From NCBI GenBank assembly GCA_025980475.1, contig JAICXL010000002.1:1-64000 (forward strand): DNA of 64,000 nucleotides, read 5' to 3'. The DNA is from Nocardioidaceae bacterium (lineage in GTDB: Bacteria > Actinomycetota > Actinomycetes > Propionibacteriales > Nocardioidaceae). The notes below the pieces were generated by a model. It did not search any database. It was not told where the DNA came from and worked only from the letters and a program-made list of their open reading frames with translations. Both the position numbers and the translations under genes were made by a program. This document shows, one piece after another, positions 27,941-36,765 of this stretch. Each line of letters opens with the position of its first letter. Position 1 is the stretch's first letter.

Positions 27941-29248
27941 TTACAGCGACCCGCCCCGATTTCCAACCTGGTCAGACGACGCGCGCCCCTGGTTCTCCTC
28001 GGATCGGCGCTGCAGCAGCGCCCGCTCGCCCTCGTTCCGGGTGCGTCTCGTCGCCTCGGTGAACGCCTCCGCCGCCTCGGCGTGCAGCCCGGCCCGTTCG
28101 AGGAGGTCGCCGCGGACGCTGGGGGCGAGCGGGGAGTCGCCGAGCGACCCGGGCGCCAGCTCATCCAGGATGGCGAGTCCGGCACCAGGGCCGAACGCTC
28201 GCCCGTGCGCGACGGCCCGGTTCACCTCGACGACCGGTCCTGGTGCGGCCTCGGCCAGCACGTCGTAGAGGATCGCGATCTGGCGCCAGTTGGTGTCCTC
28301 GGCGCGTGCTGCGCGGGCGTGCTGGGATGCGATCGAGGCCTGCAGGAAGTACCTGCCGACCGGCTTGCCGCGCGCGGCAAGGAGCTCGGCCTGCTGGAGT
28401 GCGGCCAGGCCACGGCGGATCAGGGACCGGTCCCAGGTGGCCCGGTCCTGGGCCTCCAGGAGCAGAGGCTCGCCGTGCTCGTCGATCCGGGCGCGCATTC
28501 GGGAGCCCTGGATCTCGAGGAGCGCCTGGAGACCCAGGACCTCGGGCTCGTCGGGTTCGAGCCTCGCCAGCATCCGAGCCAGGCGCATCGCTTCGTTCGC
28601 CAGGTCGGGACGCATCCAGTCGTCGCCAGCGGTGGCGGTGTAGCCCTCGTTGAAGATCAGGTAGATCACGGCCATCACGTCGTCGAGGCGCTCGACCCGG
28701 TCCGGCCCGGTCGGCAGCTCGAAGTCCACCCGGGCCTCGGTGAGCGTCTTCTTGGCGCGTGAGATCCGCTGGCCCATCGCGGATTCGGTGGCCAGGAAGC
28801 CGCGCGCGATCTCGCGGGTGGTCAGCCCACCGACCAGGCGGAGGGTGAGCGCGGCCCGCGACTCGGGGGCCAGTGCAGGGTGGCAGGACAAGAAGATGAG
28901 CCGCAGCACGTCGTCCTCGATGTAGTCGACTTGTGCGTCGAGGTCGGGCACCTGCGCCTCCTCTCCCCGGAACTGGGCGTGACCGATCTCCTCGGTCTTG
29001 TGACGGAGGTTGGCGGCGCGGCGGAAGTGGTCGATGCCGCGGCGCTTGGCGGTGGTCATCAGCCAGGCGGCCGGGTTGCTCGGAAGGCCGGCGACGGGCC
29101 ACTGATCGAGGGCGGCCACCAGCGCGTCCTGGGCGAGGTCCTCGGCGAGCTCCACGTCGCGGGTCATCCGGGTGAGGGCCCCGACGAGGCGGGCCGACTC
29201 GGCCCGCCACGCGGCGGTGACTGCCTCAGCAGTGGTGTCTGCTGGCAC
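27941..29248 (-). CDS. ECF42-type RNA polymerase sigma factor with C-terminal extension
   Basis: A 435-residue sigma factor. Region 2 (about 15-85) has EDLAQDALVAALDQWP and the DNA-melting part PAAWLMTTAKRRGIDHFRR; region 4 (about 130-180) has LRLVGGLTTREIARGFL and a helix-turn-helix. The long rest (190-430, DUF6596 with tetratricopeptide-like helices such as AEAAEAFTEATRRTRN) is the ECF42 hallmark and replaces an anti-sigma factor in regulation. The partner, a DGPF-domain gene, lies 41 nt upstream on the same strand with a matching promoter. Its own promoter is a housekeeping-type TAGGCT. Confidence 0.9.
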   Translation of the reverse strand: MPADTTAEAVTAAWRAESARLVGALTRMTRDVELAEDLAQDALVAALDQWPVAGLPSNPAAWLMTTAKRRGIDHFRRAANLRHKTEEIGHAQFRGEEAQVPDLDAQVDYIEDDVLRLIFLSCHPALAPESRAALTLRLVGGLTTREIARGFLATESAMGQRISRAKKTLTEARVDFELPTGPDRVERLDDVMAVIYLIFNEGYTATAGDDWMRPDLANEAMRLARMLARLEPDEPEVLGLQALLEIQGSRMRARIDEHGEPLLLEAQDRATWDRSLIRRGLAALQQAELLAARGKPVGRYFLQASIASQHARAARAEDTNWRQIAILYDVLAEAAPGPVVEVNRAVAHGRAFGPGAGLAILDELAPGSLGDSPLAPSVRGDLLERAGLHAEAAEAFTEATRRTRNEGERALLQRRSEENQGRASSDQVGNRGGSL

Positions 29249-29254
29249 GAAGCC

Positions 29255-29260
29255 AGCCTA
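29255..29260 (-). promoter_or_regulatory. -10 box of the ECF42 sigma gene
   Basis: TAGGCT, 6 nt before the GTG start. Placed between DGPF and sigma genes, it would let the sigma factor be made without the DGPF promoter. Confidence 0.5.
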
Positions 29261-29289
29261 GTGACCCCCTCGTCTGCTGCCTCGAGGCG

Positions 29290-29643
29290 CTACTCGGAGA
29301 TCTGGCGCAGGGTGGCGACCATCGAACACTCGGGCCAGTACTTCGCGTGCAGGTCAGCGAACTCCTGCTGGCCGGCGATGGCCTCCTCGAGGGTGTCGAA
29401 CCGCAGGATGGCGAACCCTCCCACGACCTCCTTGGCCTCGGCGTACGGGCCGTCGACGCGCGAGGTCTCACCTTTGCGGACCACGAAGTTGACCGCGTCC
29501 TCCGTGCCGAACAGGCCACCGCCATCGAGGAACACCCCCTTGGCGGCCTGCTCGCCGATGTAGCTGTTCATCGCGTCGAACAGCGCTTGCGGCGGCGCTC
29601 CGGCGCCCTCTTCCATCCTCACGAATCCCATGAAGCGCGGCAT
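29290..29643 (-). CDS. DGPF/YCII-domain protein
   Basis: A 117-residue YCII-related protein. The DGPF element reads VDGPYAEAKEVVGGF, preceded by VVRKGET and followed by the usual ILRFDTLEEAI helix. Such proteins are the constant genetic partners and targets of ECF42 sigma factors; their chemical role is not known. ATG 29643 has an AGGAGG site 10 nt upstream and an ECF42-like promoter 48-73 nt upstream. Confidence 0.9.
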   Translation of the reverse strand: MPRFMGFVRMEEGAGAPPQALFDAMNSYIGEQAAKGVFLDGGGLFGTEDAVNFVVRKGETSRVDGPYAEAKEVVGGFAILRFDTLEEAIAGQQEFADLHAKYWPECSMVATLRQISE

Positions 29644-29690
29644 GTTGATCAGTCCTCCTGGTTGGTGGGTGTTGCTCTCCTGCACGTACG

Positions 29691-29716
29691 TCGAACAGCT
29701 GGTGGGCTCTTCGACA
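29691..29716 (-). promoter_or_regulatory. Putative ECF42-dependent promoter of the DGPF gene
   Basis: On the minus strand TGTCGA (29716-29711) is followed after exactly 17 nt by CGA (29693-29691 read as TCGAC). As I recall, TGTCGA at -35 with CGA at -10 is the motif described for ECF42 targets. The downstream leader of about 45 nt carries the AGGAGG site. Confidence 0.6.
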
Positions 29717-29849
29717 TCGACGTCAGAACTTTTCCCACCATGATCCAGCCAGCCCACCACGATGTCTGCGTCATCAGGGACTCGACCGCGAGCGCGAGCG
29801 CCGGCACGGACGAATCTGCAGATCGGCCGGGCCGGTGTCCGGACCGGCA

Positions 29850-31064
29850 CTACCCGGAGGTGCCGGAGCCCCCGACCAGCTCGTGGAAGGGGGCGACGAC
29901 CGCCGCGGCGCCCAGCAGCACGGCGCCCGCGAGGAGGCCGAGCCGGACCCCTCCAGGCTGGTCCGACAGCACACCGGAAAGGACCGGGCCGGCGCACTGT
30001 CCCAGCGCGAACGTCGCGGTGAGCACCGCGAACGCGGTCGTCCACTGGTGGGCCGGCAGTGCGCGCCTGGCGGCTGCGGTCATCGCGGTGACCACGGTCA
30101 GGAAGGCAGCCCCGAACAGCACGGCCGAGGCCATCGCGGCCGCCGACCCGGTATCCAGGACGGGGAGGATCGCACCGGCCACCAGCACCAGCAGCACCAG
30201 GAAGAGGCCGACTCCGACGCGCAGCACGGCCAGGACGCGTCCCCAGACGAGAGCCGCGACCGCGCTGGTCGCCCCGAGCACCACCCAGAAGACGGTGACC
30301 TCGGTGGCACCGGCCCCGGCCTTGGTCAGGGCCGCGACCACGAAGGTCATGTAGGCGATGTAGCCCGCACCGAACAGCCCGTAGCAGACCAGCAGCGCCC
30401 CCAGCGGCCGCAGCCGGGGACGGCCCGACCGCGACGGCGCGGCGGACAGGTCGGTCTCCGGCACGGCCCTGGCCGCCGGCCACGCACCCGCCAGGCAGAG
30501 GAAGCAGAGCAGCCCCAGCACCACCCACGCGGTCTTCCAGTTCCCGGCATCCAGCGCGGAGGGCACCACCAGTCCGGACAGCACGATGCCGACGCCGGGC
30601 CCGGCGAAGTAGACCGCCAGCAGCAGGGTCGCCTGCCGGCGCGAGCCCTCGCGCCCGGCCTGGGCGGTCAGTCCGCCACCGATGACGAAGCAGATCGCCC
30701 CGCTGACGCCGGAGACGACCCGGAGCACCAGCAGGACCGTCAGGCTCCCGGTGGCCGCCGAGGCCAGCACCGCGACCGCCGTGATCACCATGGACAGCAG
30801 GAACCAGCGCCGTTCGCCGCCGTGCCGGACCGCGGTCGGGACCAGCAGCGCGCCGGCGAGGTAGCCCACCGCGTTGGCGGTGTTCAGCGACCCCGCCGCG
30901 GTGAACGACCAGTGCAGCTCGCGCCGCATGGCGGGCAGGACCAGGGCGTAGGCGAACCGGGCCAGGCCGAGCACCTCGGCCGGACCGAGGAGAAGCCCCA
31001 GCGCCACGACGATCGACGAGACCTGGGGACCGGAGGGTTCTCGAGCCCTGTGCCTGCGATCCAT
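29850..31064 (-). CDS. MFS transporter, YbfB/YjiJ type
   Basis: A 404-residue 12-helix permease. FAYALVLPAMRREL in helix 1 and GYLAGALLVPTAVRHGGERR (motif A position) match the YbfB/YjiJ group (Pfam MFS_4). An Arg/Ser-rich soluble loop lies between helices 6 and 7 (about residues 205-225). ATG 31064 is chosen over an upstream TTG, with GAGGGTG before it. Substrate unknown. It lies upstream of the DGPF gene on the same strand but 206 nt away, so it is probably separate. Confidence 0.82.
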   Translation of the reverse strand: MDRRHRAREPSGPQVSSIVVALGLLLGPAEVLGLARFAYALVLPAMRRELHWSFTAAGSLNTANAVGYLAGALLVPTAVRHGGERRWFLLSMVITAVAVLASAATGSLTVLLVLRVVSGVSGAICFVIGGGLTAQAGREGSRRQATLLLAVYFAGPGVGIVLSGLVVPSALDAGNWKTAWVVLGLLCFLCLAGAWPAARAVPETDLSAAPSRSGRPRLRPLGALLVCYGLFGAGYIAYMTFVVAALTKAGAGATEVTVFWVVLGATSAVAALVWGRVLAVLRVGVGLFLVLLVLVAGAILPVLDTGSAAAMASAVLFGAAFLTVVTAMTAAARRALPAHQWTTAFAVLTATFALGQCAGPVLSGVLSDQPGGVRLGLLAGAVLLGAAAVVAPFHELVGGSGTSG

Positions 31065-31169
31065 CTCGAACACCCTCAATCTGACTCACACCTGGCCACC
31101 GCGGTGATCGCCGACCCCCGAGCGATGCGGCTGCGACCACCTGCAACGGTGACCCGCCGGGTGGTGTCC

Positions 31170-32765
31170 TCAGGCGGATGAGCCCACCCGGGGCGTCCCG
31201 GACCAGACAGCCTCGCGCAGCTCGAACTTGCGGATCTTGCCGGACCCCGTCTTCGGCAGCGCGCCGAACTCGAACCGGTCGGGCACCTTGAACCCGGCCA
31301 GCCGCTCGCGCACGTGTGCCTTCAGTTCTTCGGGACTCGCGCTCTGCCCGGGCTTGAGGGTCACCCAGGCCATCGGCCGCTCGCCCCACTTGTCGTCGGG
31401 GACCGGGATCACAGCGGCCTCGAGGACCGCCGGATGGCTGACCAGGACGGCCTCGACCTCGACCGAGGAGATGTTCTCTCCTCCGGAGATGATCACGTCC
31501 TTGGCACGGTCGCGGATCTCCAGGTAGCCGTCGGGGTGCAGCACGCCCAGGTCACCGCTGCGGAACCAACCATCGGGCGCGGCCGCCGCGGTGGCCTCCG
31601 GATCGCGGTAGTAGCCCAGCATCACGTCGTTGCCACGCAGGGCGACCTCGCCCATCGTCACGCCGTCGTCGGGGACGTCCGCGCCGTGGGCGTCGACGAC
31701 GCGCACCCGCTGGGCGACGACGTTGGCCACGCCCTGCCGCGACCGTCGTACCGCCTGCTCGGCCACCGGGAGCAGGTTCCACTCCGAGCGCCAGTCGCAG
31801 ATCACGATGGGCCCGAAGGTCTCGGTCAGCCCGTAGAGGTGGGTCACGGCCAGGCCGAGGTCCGCGCACCGCTCCAGCAGCGTGGGCGAGGGCGGTGCGC
31901 CGCCGACCGCGACCACCACCTCGCGGTCCGCGATCGGGGCGGCGTCGGGGTGGTTGACCAAGGAGGTCAGCACGGTCGGGGCGCCGCACAGGTGGGTCAC
32001 CGACTCGGTCGCGAACAGCTCCCACACACGAGCCGGGTCCACGGCGGGCAGGCAGACGTGGGTGCCCCCCGCGGCGGTGACGGCCCAGGTGAAGCACCAG
32101 CCGTTGCAGTGGAACATCGGCAGCGTCCACAGGTAGACGGCGGCGCTGGTGAGGTGGAAGTGGGTGCACATCGCGAGCGCCTGCAGGTAGGCGCCGCGGT
32201 GGTGGTACATCACGCCCTTCGGGGTGCCGGTGGTGCCGCTGGTGTAGTTCAGCGCCATCAGGGCGCGCTCGTCGCCGACCGGCACGACCAGGGGCGCGGC
32301 CGCCCCGAGCAGCGCCTCGTAGTCGGGGCCCGCCTCGACGACCCGGCGGTCCGAGCCCGCACCCCGGTCCGGCCCGACGACCTGGTCGGCCAGGTCCCGG
32401 AGCTCGGCCGCAACCAGCAGCACCTTCGCGTCGGCGTGCTCGAGGATCGTGCGCAGCTCGGCGGCCGACAGCCGGACGTTGAGGGCGACCAGCACCGCGC
32501 CGGCGTAGAGCACCCCGTAGTGCGCCTCCAGCATCAGCGACGAGTTCGGGGCCAGCACCGCGACCCGGTCGCCGGGGTGCACGCCGAGCTCCGCCAGCAT
32601 CCCAGCTTGGTGCAGGCAGCGGTCCCGGAACTGTGCGTAGGTCCAGCGCCGCTCGCCCTCCACCACCGCGACCCGGTCGCGAAAGACCAGCGCGGACCGG
32701 TCGAGGAAGGCAGTCGGGGTCAGCGCCTCGAAGCCGGCCTCGCCGACGCTCGTGCTCTGTGCCAC
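31170..32765 (-). CDS. Acyl-CoA synthetase (AMP-forming)
   Basis: Activates a carboxylic acid to its CoA thioester via the acyl-adenylate. Of 531 residues, YTSGTTGTPKGV is the P-loop (A3), HLYGLTETFGP the A5 region, GWFRSGDLGVLHPDGY the A7, RAKDVIISGGENISS the A8 hinge, and PKTGSGKIRK holds the catalytic Lys of A10. It resembles medium-chain and aryl AlkK-like ligases. GTG 32765 is preferred; longer in-frame forms run into the divergent promoter. It shares a 131-nt region with the TetR gene and the Liv importer, so it probably activates the imported acid. Confidence 0.88.
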   Translation of the reverse strand: MAQSTSVGEAGFEALTPTAFLDRSALVFRDRVAVVEGERRWTYAQFRDRCLHQAGMLAELGVHPGDRVAVLAPNSSLMLEAHYGVLYAGAVLVALNVRLSAAELRTILEHADAKVLLVAAELRDLADQVVGPDRGAGSDRRVVEAGPDYEALLGAAAPLVVPVGDERALMALNYTSGTTGTPKGVMYHHRGAYLQALAMCTHFHLTSAAVYLWTLPMFHCNGWCFTWAVTAAGGTHVCLPAVDPARVWELFATESVTHLCGAPTVLTSLVNHPDAAPIADREVVVAVGGAPPSPTLLERCADLGLAVTHLYGLTETFGPIVICDWRSEWNLLPVAEQAVRRSRQGVANVVAQRVRVVDAHGADVPDDGVTMGEVALRGNDVMLGYYRDPEATAAAAPDGWFRSGDLGVLHPDGYLEIRDRAKDVIISGGENISSVEVEAVLVSHPAVLEAAVIPVPDDKWGERPMAWVTLKPGQSASPEELKAHVRERLAGFKVPDRFEFGALPKTGSGKIRKFELREAVWSGTPRVGSSA

Positions 32766-32795
32766 CGCTCCATCATGGCACCCGCGGCAGGCCCG

Positions 32796-32809
32796 ACCGG
32801 GCGCCCGGT
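32796..32809. promoter_or_regulatory. Palindrome between acyl-CoA ligase and tetR
   Basis: ACCGGGCGCCCGGT is a perfect 14-bp palindrome within the divergent promoter region, 31 nt before the ligase start. TetR proteins bind palindromes in such positions. In DNA this rich in GC it could also be chance. Confidence 0.3.
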
Positions 32810-32896
32810 TGAATATCGGGACTGCCGAGCCTAGGATCAGCAAAATCGAGCCCGGTACAGCCAACCCGGGTGTCGAAATCCGAAGGTCACAGAGCC

Positions 32897-33532
32897 ATGG
32901 AGAGCCAGCAGCCTCTTCCTGAGCAGCGGGAGAACGCCGAGCCCGCCGGTTCGGCCCCTGCCCTCCCGTCCGACCTGCTCACGGTCTCGGCATCCCTCTT
33001 CCGCAGGCACGGTTACGCCGGCACGACCACCCGCCAGCTGGCCGCCGCGATGGGCATCGGCAAGGCGTCGCTCTACCACTACATCGACACCAAGGAAGAC
33101 CTGCTCTACACGCTCTGCGTGCGCAGCCTGGAGACGATCACCGACCAGGTGCGCGCCGCGGTCGAGCGCTCCGACCCCCCAGAACGCGTCAGCGCCATGA
33201 TCGCCGCCCATGTGCGGTCGATGCTCCACGACCAGGACATGCACGCGGTGATGCTGCTCGAGCTCCGCTCGCTGTCGCGTCCGCGTCTCGACGACGTGAT
33301 CAGCCGCCGCGACCGCTACGAGTCGAACGTGGAAAGCGTCCTGGCCCACGGTCAGCGCGCCGGGATGATCCGCACCGACATCAAGTCCAGGCACCTCGCC
33401 CTCGGACTGCTGAACCTGCTCAACTGGACGATCTTCTGGTACCGGCTCAGCGGCGAGCTGAACCCGGACGAGGTCGTCACCATGATGCGCACGATCTTCC
33501 TCGACGGCGTGCGGCCACCGCAGACCACCTGA
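32897..33532 (+). CDS. TetR-family regulator
   Basis: A 211-residue repressor. The N-terminal domain (about 30-75) shows the TetR helix-turn-helix GYAGTTTRQLAAAMGIGKASLYHYIDTKEDLL (consensus core T-x-x-x-IA-x-x-x-G-x-s-x-x-x-lY-x-hF). The C-terminal ligand domain has HVRSMLHDQDMHAVMLLELRS, like KstR2/FadR-type regulators that sense acyl-CoA. ATG 32897 avoids a longer GTG form. It is divergent from the ligase and only 34 nt before the importer, so it likely controls both sides. Confidence 0.88.
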   Translation: MESQQPLPEQRENAEPAGSAPALPSDLLTVSASLFRRHGYAGTTTRQLAAAMGIGKASLYHYIDTKEDLLYTLCVRSLETITDQVRAAVERSDPPERVSAMIAAHVRSMLHDQDMHAVMLLELRSLSRPRLDDVISRRDRYESNVESVLAHGQRAGMIRTDIKSRHLALGLLNLLNWTIFWYRLSGELNPDEVVTMMRTIFLDGVRPPQTT

Positions 33533-33566
33533 GTCGGACAGCTCGAAGAATGTGGAGAAGGAGACC

Positions 33567-34808
33567 ATGAACCACGGCCCATGCGAATCAACTGCCCTAC
33601 GCCGTCGCGGTCCTCGCGCGGCCGCAACGGGCGCTGCCCTGGTCGCCCTGTCCCTGGCCCTGGCCGCCTGCGGAAGCGGGGGGTCCTCTGGCTCGGGTTC
33701 GGGCAGCAACGCGGGCGCGACCGCCCCCGGGGTCACCGCAAACAGCATCACCTTCGGTCAGACCGCGCCGCACACCGGTCCTACCGGTGAGTACGGCCAG
33801 TCCGCGTACGGCGTCACGGCCTACTTCGACATGGTGAACGCCAAGGGTGGCGTCAACGGTCGCAAGCTCAAGCTGATCTCCCTCGACGACCACTACGACC
33901 CGCCGACCGCGCTGCAGGACACGAAGAAGCTGGTCTACCAGGACCACGTCTTCGCCGAGGTGGCCGTCAACGGGTCCGCCACGACCAACGCCGACCTGAC
34001 CGTGCTGGTCCCGCAGAACGTCCCCCTGGTCGGACCACAGAGTGGTGACCAGTTCCTGCAGCCGTTCAAGAAGAGCGTCTACAACGTCTGGCCGTCCTAC
34101 GTCGTCGAGGGCAAGACGATGGGCGACTTCGCGATCAACAACCTGCACCTGACGCACGTGATCGCCTTCTACCAGAACGACCCGTTCGGCCAGGCCCTTC
34201 TGCAGGGCGTGGAGCAGAGCGCGGCGGCCTCAAAGCTCGCGGCGAAGATCAGCTACGACCCGACTCAGACCGACTTCAGCACCGACGCGCTCAAGGCCAA
34301 GAACGCAAACGGCGACGGCGTGCTGTTCCTCTCGGTGCCGGGGTCCACCAACGCCATGGAGAACTCGATGGCGTCGATCAACTACAAGCCCAAGCTGATC
34401 ATGTCCCAGGTCTCCGCGATCCCCGGTAGCTCCTTCTCGGCCGCCCCGCAGGAGTTCCCCGGCGCCTACGTCGGGGCATTCGTGCAGCCGCTGAACCCAC
34501 CGGCGAACGCAGAGGCCAAGCAGTTCGTGGACGCGATGAAGAAGTACCAGCCGGGCAAGCCGATCTCGGTGTTCTCCGGGTGGGGCTGGATCGAGGCGCA
34601 GACCGCCGTGGCCGGCCTGAAGAACGTGCACGGCTCGCTCACCCGGGACTCCTACGAGGCCGGACTGAACAGCATCAAGAACCTGAAGACCATGGGCGGT
34701 TCGGTCACCTACGGTCCCCACGACCACATCGGGCTGACCTGCGAGTTCGTGGTGCAGGCGCGCAACAGGAAGTTCGTGCCCGTGCAGGGAGGTCCCTCGT
34801 GCCAGTGA
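33567..34808 (+). CDS. ABC importer substrate-binding lipoprotein (LivK type)
   Basis: Captures the substrate outside the membrane. It has a signal peptide with basic start, the hydrophobic VALSLALAAC and lipobox LAAC with Cys35, then a Gly/Ser linker and a periplasmic-binding fold I domain (ITFGQTAPHTGP, YFDMVNAKGGVNGRKL). The mature length fits the Leu/Ile/Val-binding family (413 residues in all). Members of this family also bind amides, urea and aromatic or fatty acids. ATG 33567 has AGAAGGAG before it. First of five importer genes in order K-H-M-G-F. Confidence 0.9.
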   Translation: MNHGPCESTALRRRGPRAAATGAALVALSLALAACGSGGSSGSGSGSNAGATAPGVTANSITFGQTAPHTGPTGEYGQSAYGVTAYFDMVNAKGGVNGRKLKLISLDDHYDPPTALQDTKKLVYQDHVFAEVAVNGSATTNADLTVLVPQNVPLVGPQSGDQFLQPFKKSVYNVWPSYVVEGKTMGDFAINNLHLTHVIAFYQNDPFGQALLQGVEQSAAASKLAAKISYDPTQTDFSTDALKAKNANGDGVLFLSVPGSTNAMENSMASINYKPKLIMSQVSAIPGSSFSAAPQEFPGAYVGAFVQPLNPPANAEAKQFVDAMKKYQPGKPISVFSGWGWIEAQTAVAGLKNVHGSLTRDSYEAGLNSIKNLKTMGGSVTYGPHDHIGLTCEFVVQARNRKFVPVQGGPSCQ

Positions 34809-34850
34809 CCGCAGCCGTCCTCGTCGTGCGGACCGAGGGCTGACCCGACC

Positions 34851-35726
34851 GTGCAGACCTTCGCCCAATACCTCCTCGGGAGTGTCGGGTTCGGTGGGAT
34901 CTACGCGCTCGCCGCCCTCGGGCTGGTGCTGATCTTCAAGACCTCGGGCGTGGTGAACTTCGCCTTCGGGGCTCTGGCCAGCCTGTCCACGATGATCCTC
35001 TGGGCCGGCATCCACCGGCTGCACGTGTCCGTGGGCATCGCCTGGGTCATCGCGGTGGTCGCCGCGCTCATCATCGGAGGCCTTTGCGAGGTGCTCCTGC
35101 TGGAGCGGCTCCGCCGGGCGCCGATCACCATCCAGATCGTGCTGACCCTGGGCCTGCTGCTGCTGATAGAGGGCATCAGCGGGCTGGTCTGGGGGTACAC
35201 CCCCAAGGGCATCCCGCTCGTCATCGGCGGGAAGTCGATCGGGGGCAACGGATTCTTCATCGCCCGAGACGACATCTTCATCGTGGCGCTGACCCTCGTC
35301 GTCGCCCTGGTGATGACCGTGGTCTTCCAGCGCTCCCGGATCGGGCTCGGGATGCGAGCGGTGGCAGCCGACCGCGAGACCGCGGCGCTGATGGGGGTGC
35401 CGGTACGTCGCTACGTCCTCGCCTCCTGGTCGATCGGCGTGATGATCACCTCGCTGTCGGCGTTCCTGGTCGCCCCGAAGGTGAGCCTGTCGCCCACGAT
35501 GATGGAGGACATCGCGGTCTTCGCGTTCGCGGCCGCGGTGCTCGGCGGGTTCGGCTCGCTGGTGGGGGCGGTGGTGGGCGGGTTCGTCGTGGGCATCGCC
35601 GCCAACCTGATCGCCGGCTACCTGTCCACCAACTACCAGCTCACCCTCGTGTTCGTGCTGATCGTCGTGGTGCTCTACCTGCGACCCAACGGGCTCTTCG
35701 GCAGAGCCGCCGTAGCGAGGCAGTGA
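34851..35726 (+). CDS. ABC importer permease (LivH type)
   Basis: Inner-membrane permease of 291 residues with about eight helices. GGIYALAALGLVLIFKTSGVVNFAFG near the start and FQRSRIGLGMRAVAADRETAALMGV (the EAA-like contact with the ATPase) are typical of LivH. GTG start, 42 nt after the lipoprotein gene. Works with the LivM-type permease downstream. Confidence 0.9.
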   Translation: MQTFAQYLLGSVGFGGIYALAALGLVLIFKTSGVVNFAFGALASLSTMILWAGIHRLHVSVGIAWVIAVVAALIIGGLCEVLLLERLRRAPITIQIVLTLGLLLLIEGISGLVWGYTPKGIPLVIGGKSIGGNGFFIARDDIFIVALTLVVALVMTVVFQRSRIGLGMRAVAADRETAALMGVPVRRYVLASWSIGVMITSLSAFLVAPKVSLSPTMMEDIAVFAFAAAVLGGFGSLVGAVVGGFVVGIAANLIAGYLSTNYQLTLVFVLIVVVLYLRPNGLFGRAAVARQ

Positions 35727-35728
35727 CC

Positions 35729-36763
35729 ATGAGCCCCGCTTCGCGGACCGTGCCGGGTGGTCGAGCCGCCGCCCGGATCGCCCAGTGGGCGATGGTCGGC
35801 GCGGTCGTGGTCATCGGCGTCCTGTTCCCACAGGTCTACGGGCAGGACTTCTACGCCGTCACGATCGCCACCGAGTGCATCGTCTACGCGCTGATCACGA
35901 TCAGCCTCAACCTGCTCGTCGGTTACGGCGGCCAGATCTCCCTGGGGCAGGCGGGCCTGGTGGCCATCGGCGGCTACGCCGGTGCCTACATCCTCGAGAA
36001 GGTCCCGAGCCTGCCCTTCCCGGTGGAGCTGGCGTTCGCGGCGGTGCTCACCACGATCGCCGGCCTGATCCTCGGCCTTCCCACCGGCCGGCTGCGAGGC
36101 CACTATCTGGCCGTGGTCACGCTCGGGTTGGGCGTGGCCATTCCCCAGATCGCGCTGAACCTGACCAGCATCACCAACGGCAGGACCGGGCTGATCGTCA
36201 ACCCCGCCTCGATCGGCAGCCTCGCCCTGGCCTCTCCGGTAGCGATCTACTACATGTGCTTCGTCGTGACCTGCCTGTCGGTGATCGCCATCCACAGCCT
36301 GCTGAAGACACGCACCGGGCGGGCCTTCATGGCAGTGCGCGACAGCGAGCAGGCCGCGGCGGCGATGGGCATCAACGTCCAGCGCACCAAGATCACGCTG
36401 TTCGCCGTGAGCGCCTTCTTCGCCGGCATCGGCGGAGACCTCTTCGGCCACCTGCAGAACCTGGTGGCTCCTGGGGCCTTCCCGTTCTCGCTGTCCCTGT
36501 TCTTCCTCGCCGCGGTGATCGTCGGCGGCTCGGCGTCGCTGCCGGGCTCGGTCATCGGCGCGATCCTCCTGGTCCTCGCCGACACCCAGACCACCAGCCT
36601 GCCCGGCTTCGAGCCGGTGGTCGTCGGCGGTGTGGTGGTCCTGGTCCTGCTGATCATCCCCGGCGGTCTGGCCGCCGTCCCGGCGACTCTGATGCGCCTG
36701 CGATCCCGGCAGGGCCGACGCCGGGCGCGGACCGGTTCCCTGGCCTCCGGTGCGGGGGACTGA
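35729..36763 (+). CDS. ABC importer permease (LivM type)
   Basis: A 344-residue permease with about nine or ten helices. ISLNLLVGYGGQISLGQAGL and the cytoplasmic loop RAFMAVRDSEQAAAAMGI are the LivM hallmarks. ATG 35729 has GAGG 8 nt upstream; GTG 35723 overlapping the previous stop is the alternative. A basic tail (RRRARTG) follows the last helix. Confidence 0.9.
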   Translation: MSPASRTVPGGRAAARIAQWAMVGAVVVIGVLFPQVYGQDFYAVTIATECIVYALITISLNLLVGYGGQISLGQAGLVAIGGYAGAYILEKVPSLPFPVELAFAAVLTTIAGLILGLPTGRLRGHYLAVVTLGLGVAIPQIALNLTSITNGRTGLIVNPASIGSLALASPVAIYYMCFVVTCLSVIAIHSLLKTRTGRAFMAVRDSEQAAAAMGINVQRTKITLFAVSAFFAGIGGDLFGHLQNLVAPGAFPFSLSLFFLAAVIVGGSASLPGSVIGAILLVLADTQTTSLPGFEPVVVGGVVVLVLLIIPGGLAAVPATLMRLRSRQGRRRARTGSLASGAGD

Positions 36764-36765
36764 CC

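Noticed and set aside
32796..32809. 14-bp palindrome as proof of a TetR operator
   Set aside because: Several perfect 14-bp palindromes are expected by chance in a window of this size, so it is listed only as a weak candidate.
35729..36763. Amino-acid specificity of the Liv-type importer
   Set aside because: Sequence family does not fix the substrate; gene context favours a carboxylic acid, so no liv symbols were assigned.
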